Source: JACDAN01 sp963801855 (lineage in GTDB: Bacteria; Actinomycetota; Thermoleophilia; Gaiellales; Gaiellaceae). From it: 64,000 nucleotides of DNA. Both the position numbers and the translations under genes were made by a program. Under the pieces are notes generated by a model, which saw only the letters and a program-made list of their open reading frames with translations, was not told where the DNA came from and searched no databases. Of the stretch, positions 24,672-33,237 are shown piece by piece. The stretch is from NCBI GenBank assembly GCA_963801855.1, contig CAWDGK010000001.1, positions 248,001 to 312,000 of the forward strand, given 5' to 3'. The number at the start of each line of letters is the position of its first letter. The stretch's first letter is position 1.

Positions 24672-25210
24672 GCTGGGGCCCGGCTTCTGAGCAGTCGGGG
24701 CGCGAGCCGGGCGTAGTCGAGCCCTGACACCCAGGTCACGACGAGCGCGACGAGCAGCGACCACCATGCAATCGACTCGTCGATTGCTCCGCCCGCGGCG
24801 AACCCGCCCAGGATCGCCGCGACCGACTGGGTGCCGGTCTTCAGCTTTCCGAGATCCCGTGCCCCGAGGACCACGCCTCGCTCGAGTGCGGCGAGCCGGA
24901 GGCCGGAAACAAGAAACTCGCGCGCCACGATCGCAGCCACCGCCCAGGCCGCGAAGACCCCCTGGTCGAGCAGGACGATCAGGACGGACAGCACGAGAAT
25001 CTTGTCCGCCACGGGGTCGAGCAGCGACCCCATCGCGGTCGAGCTTCCGCTTCGGCGGGCGAGCCAGCCGTCGACCCAGTCGGTGGCCATTGCGACGGCA
25101 AAGACGGCCGTCGCCCAGTACTCGTGCCCGGAGAAATCGATTGCGAAGAGGGCGACGATGACCGGAGCAGCGGCCATTCGAGCGACCGTCAGCTGATCGG
25201 CTGCGCCCAT
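24668..25210 (-). CDS. pgsA: CDP-alcohol phosphatidyltransferase (phosphatidylglycerophosphate synthase)
   Basis: 180 residues with four to five membrane helices. The CDP-alcohol phosphotransferase signature D-G-x2-A-R-x(n)-G-x3-D-x3-D is visible as DWVDGWLARRSGSS followed by GSLLDPVADKI. It condenses CDP-diacylglycerol with glycerol-3-phosphate at the inner membrane; related enzymes use inositol phosphate, so substrate is inferred. ATG 25210 is only 11 bp from the divergent biotin carboxylase start. Confidence 0.9.
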   Translation of the reverse strand: MGAADQLTVARMAAAPVIVALFAIDFSGHEYWATAVFAVAMATDWVDGWLARRSGSSTAMGSLLDPVADKILVLSVLIVLLDQGVFAAWAVAAIVAREFLVSGLRLAALERGVVLGARDLGKLKTGTQSVAAILGGFAAGGAIDESIAWWSLLVALVVTWVSGLDYARLAPRLLRSRAPA

Positions 25211-25221
25211 ACCGACACAAT

Positions 25222-27000
25222 ATGCCGGTCGTGACAGGCTTCTCGAAGGTGCTCGTCGCCAACCGTGGCGAGATCGCGATCCGAATCTTCCGCACTCTGC
25301 GGGAGCTCGGGATCGCACCTGTTGCCGTCTACTCCGAGGCTGACAGGGCCTCGCTCCACGTTCGAGCGGCGGACGAGGCGTACCTGCTCGGTCCCGGGCC
25401 GCCGGGCGAGAGCTACCTCGCGCAGGACAAAGTCATCGACGCCGCACGGCGGGCCGGCGCGCAAGCCGTCCACCCGGGTTACGGCTTCCTCGCCGAGAAC
25501 GCGACGTTTGCCCGTGCCGTCGAAGCAGCCGGCCTCGTCTGGATCGGCCCACCGCCCGAAGCGATCGAGATCATGGGCTCGAAGGTTGCGGCCAGGGAGC
25601 GGATGCAGGCTGCCGGCGTCCCGATCGTGCCCGGGACGACCGAGCCGGTCTCCTCCGCGGACGAGGTTCGGGCTCTCGGCGACGAGCTCGGATGGCCGAT
25701 TGCGATCAAGGCCTCCGCGGGTGGGGGCGGCAAGGGCCTGAAGGTCGTCGCATCGTCCGACGAGGTCGAGCGGGCCTTCGAGTCGGCGCGCAGGGAGGGA
25801 GAGGCCTACTTCTCCGATCCGGCCGTCTACGTCGAGCGCTACGTCGAGGATCCTCGCCACGTGGAGGTGCAGGTCCTCGCCGATTCGCACGGGAGCGTGA
25901 TCCACCTCGGTGAGCGCGACTGCACGATCCAGCGCCGTCACCAGAAGCTCGTGGAGGAGACCCCGTCGCCCGCCGTGACGGACGAGCTTCGCGAGCGGAT
26001 CGGCCAGATCGCGGTCGACGCGGCACGGGCAGTCGGGTACCGCTCCGCCGGGACGATCGAGGGGCTCCTCTCGCAGGAAGGGGAGTACTTCTTCCTCGAG
26101 ATGAACACCCGGATTCAGGTCGAGCACACGGTCACCGAGCTCGTCACGGGGCTCGATCTCATCCGCGAGCAGGTGCTGATCGCGGCTGGGGAGCCGCTAT
26201 GGCTGCGCCAGGAGGACGTGCGGCTGAACGGGCACGCAATCGAGTGCCGCATCAACGCCGAGGATCCGTCCAACGGCTTCTTGCCCGCGCCAGGGCGGAT
26301 CACGGGCTACCGCGAGCCTGCGGGCCCGGGTGTGCGAGTCGACTCGGGCGTGGAGGCCGGCAGCGAGGTCGTCGGCCTGTACGACCCGCTCGTCGCCAAG
26401 CTCTGCGTGCACGGGGTCGACCGGGAGCATGCCCGCCGGCGCATGCTGCGCGCGCTGGACGAGTACCGGATCGAGGGCACAACGACGCTGCTCGGCTTCC
26501 ACCGCGCGCTGCTCGAGCACCCGTGCTTCGTCGAGGGCGGGACCTGCCACGGAATCGTGGAGTCGGAGGAGCTTGCGAAGCGAGCAGATGAGTTGTCTCA
26601 TCGGACAACGAGCCTAGCCGGTGGCTCGGACGGCACCGCGGGCACACGCGAGCGCGTCGTCGAAGCCGAGCTCGACGGTCGCCGGTACGAGCTCAAGCTG
26701 CATGTTCCGGAAGCACCGCACGCAGAGCTCGTGAGGCGTCGCCGTGAGCGAACCGCCGCGAGGGGCCAGCACGGCGAGGCGCGCAACGCTGTCGTCAGCC
26801 CGATGCAGGGCACAGTGCTGGCAGTGGAGGTTGCGGACGGAGACGAGGTGCAGGCCGGGCAGGTGCTCTGCGTCGTCGAGGCGATGAAGATGGAGAACGA
26901 GATCAAGGCGGAGCGCGGGGGTCGTGTGGCGGAGCTCTCGGTCGAGGCGGGCCAGGCGGTGAAGACCGGCGAGGTGATCTGCGTCGTCCACAGTGAATGA
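25222..27000 (+). CDS. Acyl-CoA carboxylase alpha chain: biotin carboxylase fused to biotin carboxyl carrier domain
   Basis: 592 residues. Biotin carboxylase domain, about 8-450: LVANRGEIAIRIFRTLRELG, ATP-grasp glycine loop KASAGGGGKGLKVV, RDCTIQRRHQKLVEE, EMNTRIQVEHTVTEL. A linker, then a biotinyl domain (about 520-592) with the biotin-lysine motif EAMKMENEI. This fused layout is typical of actinobacterial AccA/PccA. It partners the beta subunit at 19160-20734. Its end overlaps the next gene by eight bases. Confidence 0.95.
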   Translation: MPVVTGFSKVLVANRGEIAIRIFRTLRELGIAPVAVYSEADRASLHVRAADEAYLLGPGPPGESYLAQDKVIDAARRAGAQAVHPGYGFLAENATFARAVEAAGLVWIGPPPEAIEIMGSKVAARERMQAAGVPIVPGTTEPVSSADEVRALGDELGWPIAIKASAGGGGKGLKVVASSDEVERAFESARREGEAYFSDPAVYVERYVEDPRHVEVQVLADSHGSVIHLGERDCTIQRRHQKLVEETPSPAVTDELRERIGQIAVDAARAVGYRSAGTIEGLLSQEGEYFFLEMNTRIQVEHTVTELVTGLDLIREQVLIAAGEPLWLRQEDVRLNGHAIECRINAEDPSNGFLPAPGRITGYREPAGPGVRVDSGVEAGSEVVGLYDPLVAKLCVHGVDREHARRRMLRALDEYRIEGTTTLLGFHRALLEHPCFVEGGTCHGIVESEELAKRADELSHRTTSLAGGSDGTAGTRERVVEAELDGRRYELKLHVPEAPHAELVRRRRERTAARGQHGEARNAVVSPMQGTVLAVEVADGDEVQAGQVLCVVEAMKMENEIKAERGGRVAELSVEAGQAVKTGEVICVVHSE

Positions 27001-27874
27001 CGGCGGCCCCACGAAGGCGTTTTGCTCGGAGATCTCGCGAGAGAACGACGAGCCCCTCGGCGGCACCGCCAGCCGAATCGACCACTGGCTGCTCGTCGAG
27101 TACCGGGGCCTCTGGAGCCACGACGCGCTCGCCGGAAGCGGGCTCTCCGACGGGGTCAAATCGTGGCTTCGCGAACTCGTGGCGTCGCGGCGGCGCACGC
27201 GCCTGCTCCTCATCCGTCGGCCGGACCGGCGCCGCCACGACGGGATCGTCGTCTACGTCGCCGACTCCATGGAGGGAGCGGAGCGCCTCGGTCGCCTCGA
27301 GGTCGCGCAGCACGACGACCTGCGCAAGCTCGATCCGTTCGAGGCGGCCGAGCAGGTGGAGCAGCCCCTCTTCCTCGTCTGTACGCACGGCAAGCACGAC
27401 CGCTGCTGCGCGAAGCATGGCCGGCCGCTCTGGGAGGCGATGAGCGAGCAACTCGAGGAAACCGCCGTCTGGCAGTGCACGCACGTGGGAGGAGATCGTT
27501 TTGCCGGCAACGTGGTCGCTCTCCCTCACGGGGTCTACTACGGCCGGGTCACTCGCGACGACGTCCCGGGCCTGCTCGACCATCACCTTTCGGGACAGCT
27601 GGCGCTGGATCACTACCGGGGTCGTTCGTGCTGGCCGTTCGCGGTCCAGGCTGCCGAGCGCCGGATCAGGGCGGAGGAAGGGCTGACCGCATTTTCAGAC
27701 CTCTCGCTCGGGAGCGTCACCCGCGACGGGGAGGATCGCTGGAAGGTCGCATTCGAGACGCGCGTCGGGACACGGGAGATCGATGTCGTCGCAGAAGTCG
27801 GTGAGCTGACGCAGCTCACGTGCAGCTCGCCGGTGGCGCGCCGTCCTCGGCGTTACGTGGCTATGGCGCGCTGA
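26993..27874 (+). CDS. Sucrase/ferredoxin-like family protein
   Basis: 293 residues. The family motif CTHGKHDRCCAKHGRPLWEA (thioredoxin-fold iron-sulfur-like region) is in the middle, followed by WQCTHVGGDRFAGNVVALPHGVYYGRV, the second conserved block. Members bind or are predicted to bind a [2Fe-2S] cluster; the physiological role is unclear. GTG start overlaps the biotin carboxylase stop, so it is co-transcribed. Its 3' end overlaps the convergent JmjC gene by 14 bp. Confidence 0.85.
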   Translation: MNDGGPTKAFCSEISRENDEPLGGTASRIDHWLLVEYRGLWSHDALAGSGLSDGVKSWLRELVASRRRTRLLLIRRPDRRRHDGIVVYVADSMEGAERLGRLEVAQHDDLRKLDPFEAAEQVEQPLFLVCTHGKHDRCCAKHGRPLWEAMSEQLEETAVWQCTHVGGDRFAGNVVALPHGVYYGRVTRDDVPGLLDHHLSGQLALDHYRGRSCWPFAVQAAERRIRAEEGLTAFSDLSLGSVTRDGEDRWKVAFETRVGTREIDVVAEVGELTQLTCSSPVARRPRRYVAMAR

Positions 27875-29012
27875 TCCGCAGGAGCCCCTCGCGGACGAGG
27901 CGGCGGATCAGAGTCAGGCGGCCGGCGTCGTCCAGGGAACCGGGCAGATCGCGTGCGGCGAACGGCTCTTCGAGTTCGAGGACGGCCCGCACCTCCGCCT
28001 CTGCGTGCGCGGGAAACGCGAGCTCCTTGCCCTCGAAGGCGAGCACGACCGAACCGTCATTGTCCGAGAGCCGGGCGAGCACCGTGGGACGGCGCTCGAG
28101 CGCTGTTCCGATGTCGAGATCGTCGAGCGCTCGCAGTTGTGAGAGCTGCCCCTCCCGGATCGGCCGGCGGGTGCGGACGAGCTTCTCCGCGGCGCGCCGC
28201 TCCACGTCCTCCCGGCCGAGTCGTGCAGCCAGCGCCTCGATGAGCTCGTCGGCGTCCCCGTCGCGGATCGACCGGCGAAAGCCGACCTCTCCTCCGCATT
28301 CGTCGAGCGCCGTGCGGAACGCATCGAGCCAGGTGACGACGTTGACGCCGACCGTGAGATGAAGCGAGTCGCTCTCCGAAGTCAGCGCCTCGTGGAGCCA
28401 GCCACGGGGGAGGTAGAGGGTGTCTCCGGGCTGCAGGACGAGGTCATGGACGGGCTCGCCCGGGTCGCCCATCGCCTGCGAGTACTTCTGGTCCTTCAAC
28501 GGCAGCTCGAACACCGGCGGGTAGACCAGCCAACGCTTCGACCCGGCCACCTGGAGGACGAAGACGTCGTGCGTGTCGTGGTGCACGGGAAGTCCCTGAG
28601 CCGAGCGCGGGGTGTAGTAGGCGTTCACCTGCACCGGGTCGCCGAGCGTGCGCTCGAGCGACCGGCAGAACGCGCCGAGTGCAGGTCGGTGGAGGTGGAG
28701 CGCCTGCAGGACGATCGTCGCGCCCCTCTCCCATTCCTCGGCGATGCGATCGATGTCGGCAGTCCCCGTGAATCCGCTCGGGCGCCAAGGAATGTCAATC
28801 GTGTACTCGCGCGCGGCGAGCTGCTCTCCCGCCCGCACGAGCCGGAAGCCGGGGTAGCGCAGGCCGCTCGAGGTGACCAGGTGCTCGACCTCTTCCTCGG
28901 AGAGGAGGTCGTCGTAGCGGCCGGGCTCGTCACGCTCGACGAAAAGCGGCTCGCGCTCCCAGTGCTCGGCGAGAAACCGGTCTTCGTCGTGCGGTGCGAT
29001 GCAGCGCTCCAG
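27861..29012 (-). CDS. JmjC-domain (cupin-like) ribosomal-oxygenase-type protein
   Basis: About 383 residues. The N-terminal block RFLAEHWEREPLFVERD is typical of RoxA/MINA-type oxygenases. The JmjC core has PVHHDTHDVFVLQVAGSKRW with the His-x-Asp iron ligands and LPRGWLHEALT with the distal His; a winged-helix-like C-terminus follows. Members hydroxylate ribosomal proteins using Fe(II) and 2-oxoglutarate. Upstream of GTG 28838 the frame stays open with clearly family-like sequence but no ATG, GTG or TTG; CTG 29012 (LERCIAPHDEDRF) is the most probable start. Confidence 0.85.
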   Translation of the reverse strand: MERCIAPHDEDRFLAEHWEREPLFVERDEPGRYDDLLSEEEVEHLVTSSGLRYPGFRLVRAGEQLAAREYTIDIPWRPSGFTGTADIDRIAEEWERGATIVLQALHLHRPALGAFCRSLERTLGDPVQVNAYYTPRSAQGLPVHHDTHDVFVLQVAGSKRWLVYPPVFELPLKDQKYSQAMGDPGEPVHDLVLQPGDTLYLPRGWLHEALTSESDSLHLTVGVNVVTWLDAFRTALDECGGEVGFRRSIRDGDADELIEALAARLGREDVERRAAEKLVRTRRPIREGQLSQLRALDDLDIGTALERRPTVLARLSDNDGSVVLAFEGKELAFPAHAEAEVRAVLELEEPFAARDLPGSLDDAGRLTLIRRLVREGLLRISAP

Positions 29013-29034
29013 GGCGCTGTCGACCCGGCTCGGG

Positions 29035-29193
29035 CTAGCTGTCTGCGTCGTCGGAGTCCGAATCCGAGGAGTCGGAGTCGTCGCCGTCGGTGTCGGTGCC
29101 GTCCGTGTCCGCTTCGTTCGTCGCGTCTTTGATCTCGTCGACGACGTCCGTCCGGATTTCCTCGTCGGTCAGGCTCGATCGTTGCTCGTCCAT
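29035..29193 (-). CDS. 52-residue aspartate-rich protein
   Basis: ATG 29193 follows AAGGAGG with a four-base gap on the minus strand. The protein begins MDEQRSSLTDEEIRTDVVDE and ends in a run made almost only of Asp, Ser, Thr and Gly (TDTDGDDSDSSDSDSDDADS). Strongly acidic, probably disordered; it might bind Ca2+ or other cations. It sits 22 bp upstream of the JmjC gene start and is probably co-transcribed with it. No homologue recognised. Confidence 0.65.
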   Translation of the reverse strand: MDEQRSSLTDEEIRTDVVDEIKDATNEADTDGTDTDGDDSDSSDSDSDDADS

Positions 29194-29231
29194 GGTTCCT
29201 CCTTGAAGGTCGGCGGCTTAGGCGTTCGAGT

Positions 29232-29771
29232 CTAGAGCCGGACGGCGTGATCGGTCACCCAGACAACGTCGGCCGACTCCCGGCCGCGCGCCCCGACCCG
29301 TGTGAACGGCCCGAACAGAACCCGCACGACCGACCCTTCGCGCAGGACGACGCTGCTCCGCAGCGCGGCCTTCCACACCTGGCCCGGCCTGAGCAGAGCA
29401 GGAGGCCGAGGGGAGACCCGATCGGGCGGGAGCGAGGGCGGGATCCGCACGAGGCCGTCGGTCAGCGCCTGGAGCTCCCTCTTCGTCTTGGTCTCCAGCA
29501 TGACGAGCCCGACGCTTTGCCGGCCGATCCGATACGAGCTCCGAGAGGCGTTCTCGACGGAGACCGTGAGCTGCCAGCCGTCCTCTGCGATCTCGAGGCG
29601 ACCGACACGGAAGACGAAGCCCGCGGAGGGGAAGCGCTCGGTCCAGCCGAGCTCGATCGTCCTCGAGGCGGCGGGTGGTGCCAGCGTCGGCCGTTCGGGG
29701 GCAGTGCCGCAGCCCGCGAGTGCAAGCGCCAGCACGGCGAGGAGTGATGGATAAACTCGCGCACCGCGCAT
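29232..29771 (-). CDS. Predicted lipoprotein with a DUF4352-like beta-sandwich
   Basis: 179 residues. Signal peptide with a clear lipobox: LLAVLALALAGC. The mature part contains alternating beta strands (GFVFRVGRLEIAEDGWQLTVSVENASRSSYRIGR, then WKAALRSSVVLREGSVVRVLFGPF) similar to extracellular Ig-like domains. Probably anchored on the outer face of the membrane. Its ATG (29771-29769) and the ATG of divergent sucC (29770-29772) overlap inside CATG. Confidence 0.75.
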   Translation of the reverse strand: MRGARVYPSLLAVLALALAGCGTAPERPTLAPPAASRTIELGWTERFPSAGFVFRVGRLEIAEDGWQLTVSVENASRSSYRIGRQSVGLVMLETKTKRELQALTDGLVRIPPSLPPDRVSPRPPALLRPGQVWKAALRSSVVLREGSVVRVLFGPFTRVGARGRESADVVWVTDHAVRL

Positions 29772-30912
29772 GGATCTCTACGAGTACCAGGGCAAGGAGC
29801 TCTTCCGTCGCTTCGGCATTCCGGTGTCCGAGGGGCGCCTCGCGACCTCCCCGGAGGAAGCACGGGCGGCGGCGGAGGAGATCGGGGGCCAGGTCGTCGT
29901 CAAGGCGCAAGTGCTCACCGGAGGTCGCGGGAAGGCCGGCGGGATCAAGCTCGCGAGCAGCCCCGGCGAGGCCGAAGAGCACGCGAAGGCGATTCTCGGC
30001 CTGGACATCAACGGCCATGTCGTGCGCAAGCTGTGGATCGAGTCGGCTTCGGACATCGAGCGGGAGTACTACCTCTCATTGACCTTCGACCGCGGCGAGA
30101 AGAAGGCGCTCTTCATGTTCACGAAGGAGGGCGGCATCGACATCGAGGAGGTCGCGTCCGAGCGCCCGGAGGCCCTGGCGCGGCTCCACGTCGACCCCCT
30201 CGAGGGCTTCCAGCCGTACCAGGCGCGCCGTCTGATCTACGGCGCCGGGATCGAGGACGCGGGCGAGCAGAAGCAGATCGCGAAGATCGCCGAGCGCCTC
30301 TACGTGACCTTCGTCGAGTGTGACGCGATGCTCTGCGAGATCAATCCGTTGATCGTTACTCCCGACGGCGAGGTGAAGGCGCTCGACTCGAAGTTCACGG
30401 TCGACGACAACGCCCTCCACAAGCACCCCGACGTCGCGGAGATGCGCGACCTCGAGGCCTATCCACCCGAGGAGCGCCAGGCGCGGGAGAAGGACGTCAC
30501 GTACGTGAAGCTCGACGGTGAGGTCGGGGTGCTCGGAAACGGCGCCGGACTCGTCATGTCGACGCTCGACGTGGTGGCGCTCGCCGGCGGCAGGCCGGCG
30601 AACTTCTGCGATCTCGGCGGAGGCGGAGATGCGCAGGGCGTGGTCGATGCGCTCGAGATCATCAGCGCCGACCCGCAGGTGAAGTCGATCCTCTTCAACA
30701 TCTTCGGTGGGATCACACGCTGCGACGAGGTTGCGCGCGGAATCCTCCAGGCGCTCGAGCAGCTGACGATCGCCGAGCCCATCGTCGTCCGCCTCGACGG
30801 GACGAACGCGGAAGAGGGGCGAGAGATCCTCCGCCAGGCCTCGCCGGAGAACCTCTACGTCGAGCCGACGATGCTCGAAGCCGCGAAGAAGGCCGTGGAG
30901 CTGGCTCCGTGA
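29770..30912 (+). CDS. sucC: Succinate-CoA ligase (ADP-forming) beta subunit
   Basis: 380 residues. Begins MDLYEYQGKELFRRFGIPVS; the ATP-grasp domain shows VVKAQVLTGGRGKAGGI and EINPLIVTPDGEVKALDSK; the C-terminal CoA-ligase half has FCDLGGGGDAQGVVDAL and FNIFGGITRCDEVARGI. A TCA-cycle enzyme. Its stop overlaps the methyltransferase gene (GTGA), which separates it from sucD. Confidence 0.97.
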   Translation: MDLYEYQGKELFRRFGIPVSEGRLATSPEEARAAAEEIGGQVVVKAQVLTGGRGKAGGIKLASSPGEAEEHAKAILGLDINGHVVRKLWIESASDIEREYYLSLTFDRGEKKALFMFTKEGGIDIEEVASERPEALARLHVDPLEGFQPYQARRLIYGAGIEDAGEQKQIAKIAERLYVTFVECDAMLCEINPLIVTPDGEVKALDSKFTVDDNALHKHPDVAEMRDLEAYPPEERQAREKDVTYVKLDGEVGVLGNGAGLVMSTLDVVALAGGRPANFCDLGGGGDAQGVVDALEIISADPQVKSILFNIFGGITRCDEVARGILQALEQLTIAEPIVVRLDGTNAEEGREILRQASPENLYVEPTMLEAAKKAVELAP

Positions 30913-31538
30913 GCTGGTCGGACCGCGCGCAGCTCTACCGCGACTCCGAGGCGCATCGCGAAGGCGAAGATCTCGACCTGGTCGTGGAGTGGTCGGCGGG
31001 TGCGGAAACGGCGCTCGACGTGGCAACCGGCGGGGGGCATGTCGCGAGGCGCCTTCGCGAGGCCGGCCTCGACGTCGTGACCCTCGATCCGGCTCCGGGA
31101 ATGCAGCCGGACGTCGTGAGCCGCGGAGAGGAGATCCCGTTCGCGGACGAGAGCTTCGACGTCGTGGCCTGCCGCGTCGCGGCCCATCATTTCGACGACG
31201 TCCCGAAGGCCATGTCCGAGATGGCCCGTGTGAGCCGGGACCGAGTGATCGTCGTCGACAACCTCTTTCTCGACGACGCCGCCGAGGAGGCTGACCGCGT
31301 GCGCGACCCCTCGCACGTCCGGAACTGGTCCGAGGGCGAGTGGCTCGGCTTCTTCGCCTCGGCCGGCCTCCAGGTCGACGAGTCGCGGCGGCTCGAGAAG
31401 CCGATCGAGGTCGAGCCCTGGCTCGAGCGCTCCGGGACGGGCGAGGAGGACGCGCAGCGCGTCCGGGAGCTCCTGGCCGACCGCATGGACGACGGCTGGA
31501 TCACCCTCGATCGAATCGTGATCAGGGGGCGCAAGTAA
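30909..31538 (+). CDS. Class I SAM-dependent methyltransferase lying between sucC and sucD
   Basis: 209 residues. Motif I ALDVATGGGHVARRLREAG, motif II region VVTLDPAPGMQ, then IPFADESFDVVACRVAAHHF (motif IV), as in UbiE/Methyltransf_11 proteins. Start GTG overlaps the sucC stop by four bases; its TAA shares one base with the sucD ATG, so it is translationally coupled on both sides. The substrate is unknown. Confidence 0.9.
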   Translation: MSWSDRAQLYRDSEAHREGEDLDLVVEWSAGAETALDVATGGGHVARRLREAGLDVVTLDPAPGMQPDVVSRGEEIPFADESFDVVACRVAAHHFDDVPKAMSEMARVSRDRVIVVDNLFLDDAAEEADRVRDPSHVRNWSEGEWLGFFASAGLQVDESRRLEKPIEVEPWLERSGTGEEDAQRVRELLADRMDDGWITLDRIVIRGRK

Positions 31539-32416
31539 TGGCGATCATCGTCGACAAGGACACGAAGCTCGTCGTCCAGGGGCTGACCGGGCGCGAGGGC
31601 TCGTTCCACGGCGTCCGGAACCGGGATTACGGCACGCAGGTGGTCGCCGGCGTCACGCCGGGGAAGGGCGGCCAGGAGGTCGAGGGGATCCCGGTCTTCG
31701 ACACGGTCGCCGAGGCGGTCACGGAGGCAGGCGCGAACACCGCGATGGTCTTCGTCCCGGCCAGGTTCGCCACCGACGCGGTCTACGAGGCGGTCGACGG
31801 GGGGATCCAGACCGTGATCTGCATCGCAGAGGGCCTTCCCGCGCACGAGATGCTGCGGGTCTACAACTACATCCGGCCGAAGGGGATCACGATGCTCGGC
31901 CCGAATTGCCCGGGCGCGCTCTCGCCGGGCAAGGCAAACGTCGGGATCATCCCGGCCGAGATCTTTCGCGAAGGACGCATCGGCCTCGTCAGCCGCTCCG
32001 GCACTCTCACCTACCAGATCGGCCACGAGCTGACCCAGCTCGGGCTCGGGAACTCCACGATCGTCGGCATCGGCGGAGACCCCGTCGTCGGCTCGGGCTT
32101 CATCGACGTCCTTGAGCGCTTCGAGGCAGACGAGGAGACCGACGTCGTCGTGATGGTCGGCGAGATCGGCGGTGCGGAGGAGGAGAAGGCCGCGGCCTAC
32201 ATCAAGGCCGAGATGTCGAAGCCCGTCGTCGCCTACATCGCAGGCTTCACTGCCCCGCCCGGCAAGACGATGGGCCATGCGGGCGCGATCATCTCCGGCA
32301 CCTCCGGGACCGCGCAGGCGAAGAAGGAAGCGCTCGAGGCCTGCGGCGTCCGGGTCGGCACGACGCCGACGGAGGTCGCGCAGCTCGCCGCCGACGTCGT
32401 CGGCGCCAAGACCTGA
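31538..32416 (+). CDS. sucD: Succinate-CoA ligase alpha subunit
   Basis: 292 residues. Rossmann CoA-binding domain with KLVVQGLTGREGSFHG and YGTQVVAGVTPGKGG; GPNCPGALSPGKANVGIIP; the phospho-histidine segment GKTMGHAGAIISG; C-terminal GVRVGTTPTEVAQL. Pairs with SucC to make ATP from succinyl-CoA. The ATG overlaps the upstream methyltransferase stop. Confidence 0.97.
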   Translation: MAIIVDKDTKLVVQGLTGREGSFHGVRNRDYGTQVVAGVTPGKGGQEVEGIPVFDTVAEAVTEAGANTAMVFVPARFATDAVYEAVDGGIQTVICIAEGLPAHEMLRVYNYIRPKGITMLGPNCPGALSPGKANVGIIPAEIFREGRIGLVSRSGTLTYQIGHELTQLGLGNSTIVGIGGDPVVGSGFIDVLERFEADEETDVVVMVGEIGGAEEEKAAAYIKAEMSKPVVAYIAGFTAPPGKTMGHAGAIISGTSGTAQAKKEALEACGVRVGTTPTEVAQLAADVVGAKT

Positions 32417-33205
32417 CACCGACCGAGCATCTTCGGCCTGTCGCGCTCGAGTGCGCCGAGCTCTGGTCGCTGCAGCTCGGCGAGCTCTTCGACGCGCAAC
32501 ATTCCTTCGTCGCGGAGGCGACGCTGCCCGACGGCCGCGAAGCCGTGCTGAAGGTCAATCTGCGGGAGTCGGAGACGGAGTTCGAGGGAGAGGCGTTCGA
32601 GCTCTGGGACGGCCGGGGCGCCGCACGCGTGTACGCACTACGACCGCGAACGGCGGGCGCTCCTGATCGAGCGCCTCAGGCCCGGTACTCGGGGCTGGGA
32701 GCTTCCGGACGAGGAGGCCACGGCGGTCGCGGCCGGCGTCCTCGAGCTGCTCTGGGTGCCGGCTGCGGAGCCGTTCACGCGGCTCGAGGACCAGGCGGCG
32801 TACTGGGTCGAGTTCCTCCCTGCCCACTGGGAGCGGCTCGGGCGGTCGTTCGAGCGGTCGCTCGTCGACGAGGCGGTGGACTTCCTGCGCGAGGCGGGCC
32901 CGACCCAGCGTGAGTCTGTGCTGCTCCACCAGGACTTCCACGGCGGCAACTTCCTGCTCTCCGAGCGCGGGTGGCTCGCGATCGACGCGAAGCCGCTCGT
33001 GGGCGAGCGGGAGTTCGACGTCGCCTCGCTGATCCGGGACCGAAGGCCGACGACGAAGGCGGCGATGGAGCGGCGGCTCGACTATCTCGTCGACCGCCTG
33101 GATCTCGACCGGGAGCGGGCCCGCGGCTGGGCGATCGCGCACGCGCTCGCGTGGAACGGCTCGGCCCAGATGGTCGAGTGTGCCCGGCTTCTCGCGCGGG
33201 ACTGA
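32413..33205 (+). CDS. APH(6)/hydroxyurea-phosphotransferase-like kinase, frameshifted
   Basis: C-terminal kinase motifs: LLHQDFHGGNFLLSERGWLAIDAKPLVGEREFDVASLIRD includes the catalytic HxD and the metal-binding Asp, with the PKPL-like hallmark of the streptomycin-6-kinase family. The N-terminal lobe (VAEATLPDGREAVLKVNLRES, with the ATP-binding Lys) is in a different frame, joined by an indel near 32632. The frame has no ATG, GTG or TTG before 32545; CTG 32413, overlapping the sucD stop as CTGA, fits. Family members phosphorylate antibiotics, but many chromosomal copies have unknown substrates. Confidence 0.8.
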
Positions 33206-33237
33206 GCGTCATCCGATCGCCTTCCTAGAGTCGCGGC

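Noticed and set aside
32413..33205. Acquired antibiotic-resistance gene
   Set aside because: The kinase is translationally coupled to sucD with the same base composition as its neighbours, and there is no mobile context, so a chromosomal kinase of unknown substrate is likelier.
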